Positions 5,129 through 5,560 of a DNA stretch of 5,560 bases are shown in pieces. Below the pieces are notes generated by a model. The model was not told the origin of the DNA and made no database searches. It saw nothing but the letters and a program-made list of their open reading frames with translations. Position 1 is the stretch's first letter. Each line of letters opens with the position of its first letter. The position numbers and the translations under genes are program-made. The DNA is from Bdellovibrio sp. CG10_big_fil_rev_8_21_14_0_10_47_8. Its GTDB lineage: Bacteria > Bdellovibrionota > Bdellovibrionia > Bdellovibrionales > Bdellovibrionaceae. The stretch is taken from the NCBI GenBank assembly GCA_002773975.1, contig PEZR01000025.1, positions 1-5,560 on the forward strand. Direction: 5' to 3'.

Positions 5129-5560
5129 ATGAAAGATGTCTTTGCAAAATGGGCCGTCGTCACAGGCGCTTCCAGCGGCATCGGAGAAAACTTTGCCAAA
5201 CAATTGGCTCAAGAGGGCCTAAACCTCATCCTTGTTGCCAGGCGCGAAGACCGGCTTCAAGCCCTAGCACAAGAACTCAAATCTAAAAGTTCCATCGAAG
5301 TGGAGGTTCTGACTGCGGACTTGAGCGAAGAGAACTCTTGCCGGGAGATTTTCACTAAATCCACGGCCAAGGGTCGCAAGATCCATGTCTTGATTAACAA
5401 TGCCGGCTCTGGTTTCTATGGCCCCTTTTTGAACCAAGATATGAACGCCTACAAAACCATGATCAAACTAAATGTATTGGCGTTGACTGAACTCTCCCAT
5501 TACTTTCTTGAACATATGAAAACCCATGGCGAACCAAGCTATTTAACAAATATAGCTTCC
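5129..5560 (+). CDS. Short-chain dehydrogenase/reductase (N-terminal part, cut by the window)
   Basis: The frame is open for 144 codons to the right edge, about half of a classical SDR (roughly 250-270 residues). These enzymes use NAD(P)H to reduce or oxidise carbonyls and alcohols. The nucleotide-binding motif TGASSGIG is at 12-19. ARREDRLQ (37-44) has basic residues after the second strand, which suggest NADP preference. ADLSEE (63-68) carries the conserved Asp, NNAG is at 90-93, and Asn115 of KLNVLALTEL fits the catalytic tetrad. The final residue, Ser144 of NIAS, aligns with the catalytic Ser. The YxxxK motif should lie about 13 residues further, beyond the edge. The style resembles DltE/COG0300-type SDRs, whose substrates cannot be read from sequence. 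There is no signal peptide, so it is cytoplasmic. It is co-transcribed with the repressor, three bases after its stop. Confidence 0.93.
   Translation, partial: MKDVFAKWAVVTGASSGIGENFAKQLAQEGLNLILVARREDRLQALAQELKSKSSIEVEVLTADLSEENSCREIFTKSTAKGRKIHVLINNAGSGFYGPFLNQDMNAYKTMIKLNVLALTELSHYFLEHMKTHGEPSYLTNIAS

Overview
The window reads as a chromosomal segment of a Gram-negative bacterium of moderate G+C content. Signal peptides, a Tat-exported methionine-sulfoxide reductase with its inner-membrane partner, and a periplasmic phosphate-binding protein all imply a periplasm. A relative of Bdellovibrio (Bdellovibrionota) would fit the gene style, but this is a guess from general impression and no marker gene is present. 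There is no RNA gene, insertion sequence, prophage gene or CRISPR array.

Layout. Five genes on the minus strand run leftwards from about 4600 to the left edge. msrP (3659-4597), msrQ (3002-3637) and a secreted protein of unknown function (2149-3018) form one tight operon with a 21-nt gap and then a 17-nt overlap. After 176 nt comes the start of a phosphate-uptake operon: pstS (950-1972) and pstC (1-949, cut by the window edge near its C terminus). pstS and pstC are fused stop-to-start (TAAATG). The 176-nt gap carries two sequences resembling Pho boxes. On the plus strand, divergent from msrP, an ArsR-type repressor gene (4799-5125) is followed three bases later by a short-chain dehydrogenase/reductase gene (5129 to the right edge, incomplete).

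How the parts work together. PstS captures periplasmic phosphate and hands it to the PstC/PstA channel; pstA, pstB and perhaps phoU are expected beyond the left edge. MsrP repairs oxidised methionines in envelope proteins with electrons from haem-containing MsrQ. The third gene of that operon encodes an exported protein whose Cys/His/Asp spacing recalls papain-like folds. The ArsR gene and the dehydrogenase gene look like a small autoregulated unit.

The most striking signals are regulatory. A perfect 15-bp inverted repeat with a 4-bp spacer covers both the -10 element and the start codon of the arsR gene, and the predicted transcription start falls on the ATG itself (a leaderless mRNA). A perfect 12-bp hairpin lies inside the first codons of pstC. 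A 10-bp GC-rich palindrome sits between the two divergent promoters, outside both predicted transcripts. A C8 tract interrupts the middle of pstC. Both pstS and msrP have an in-frame upstream ATG that is probably not the start. The intergenic stretches are under 200 bp and are described in the feature list.
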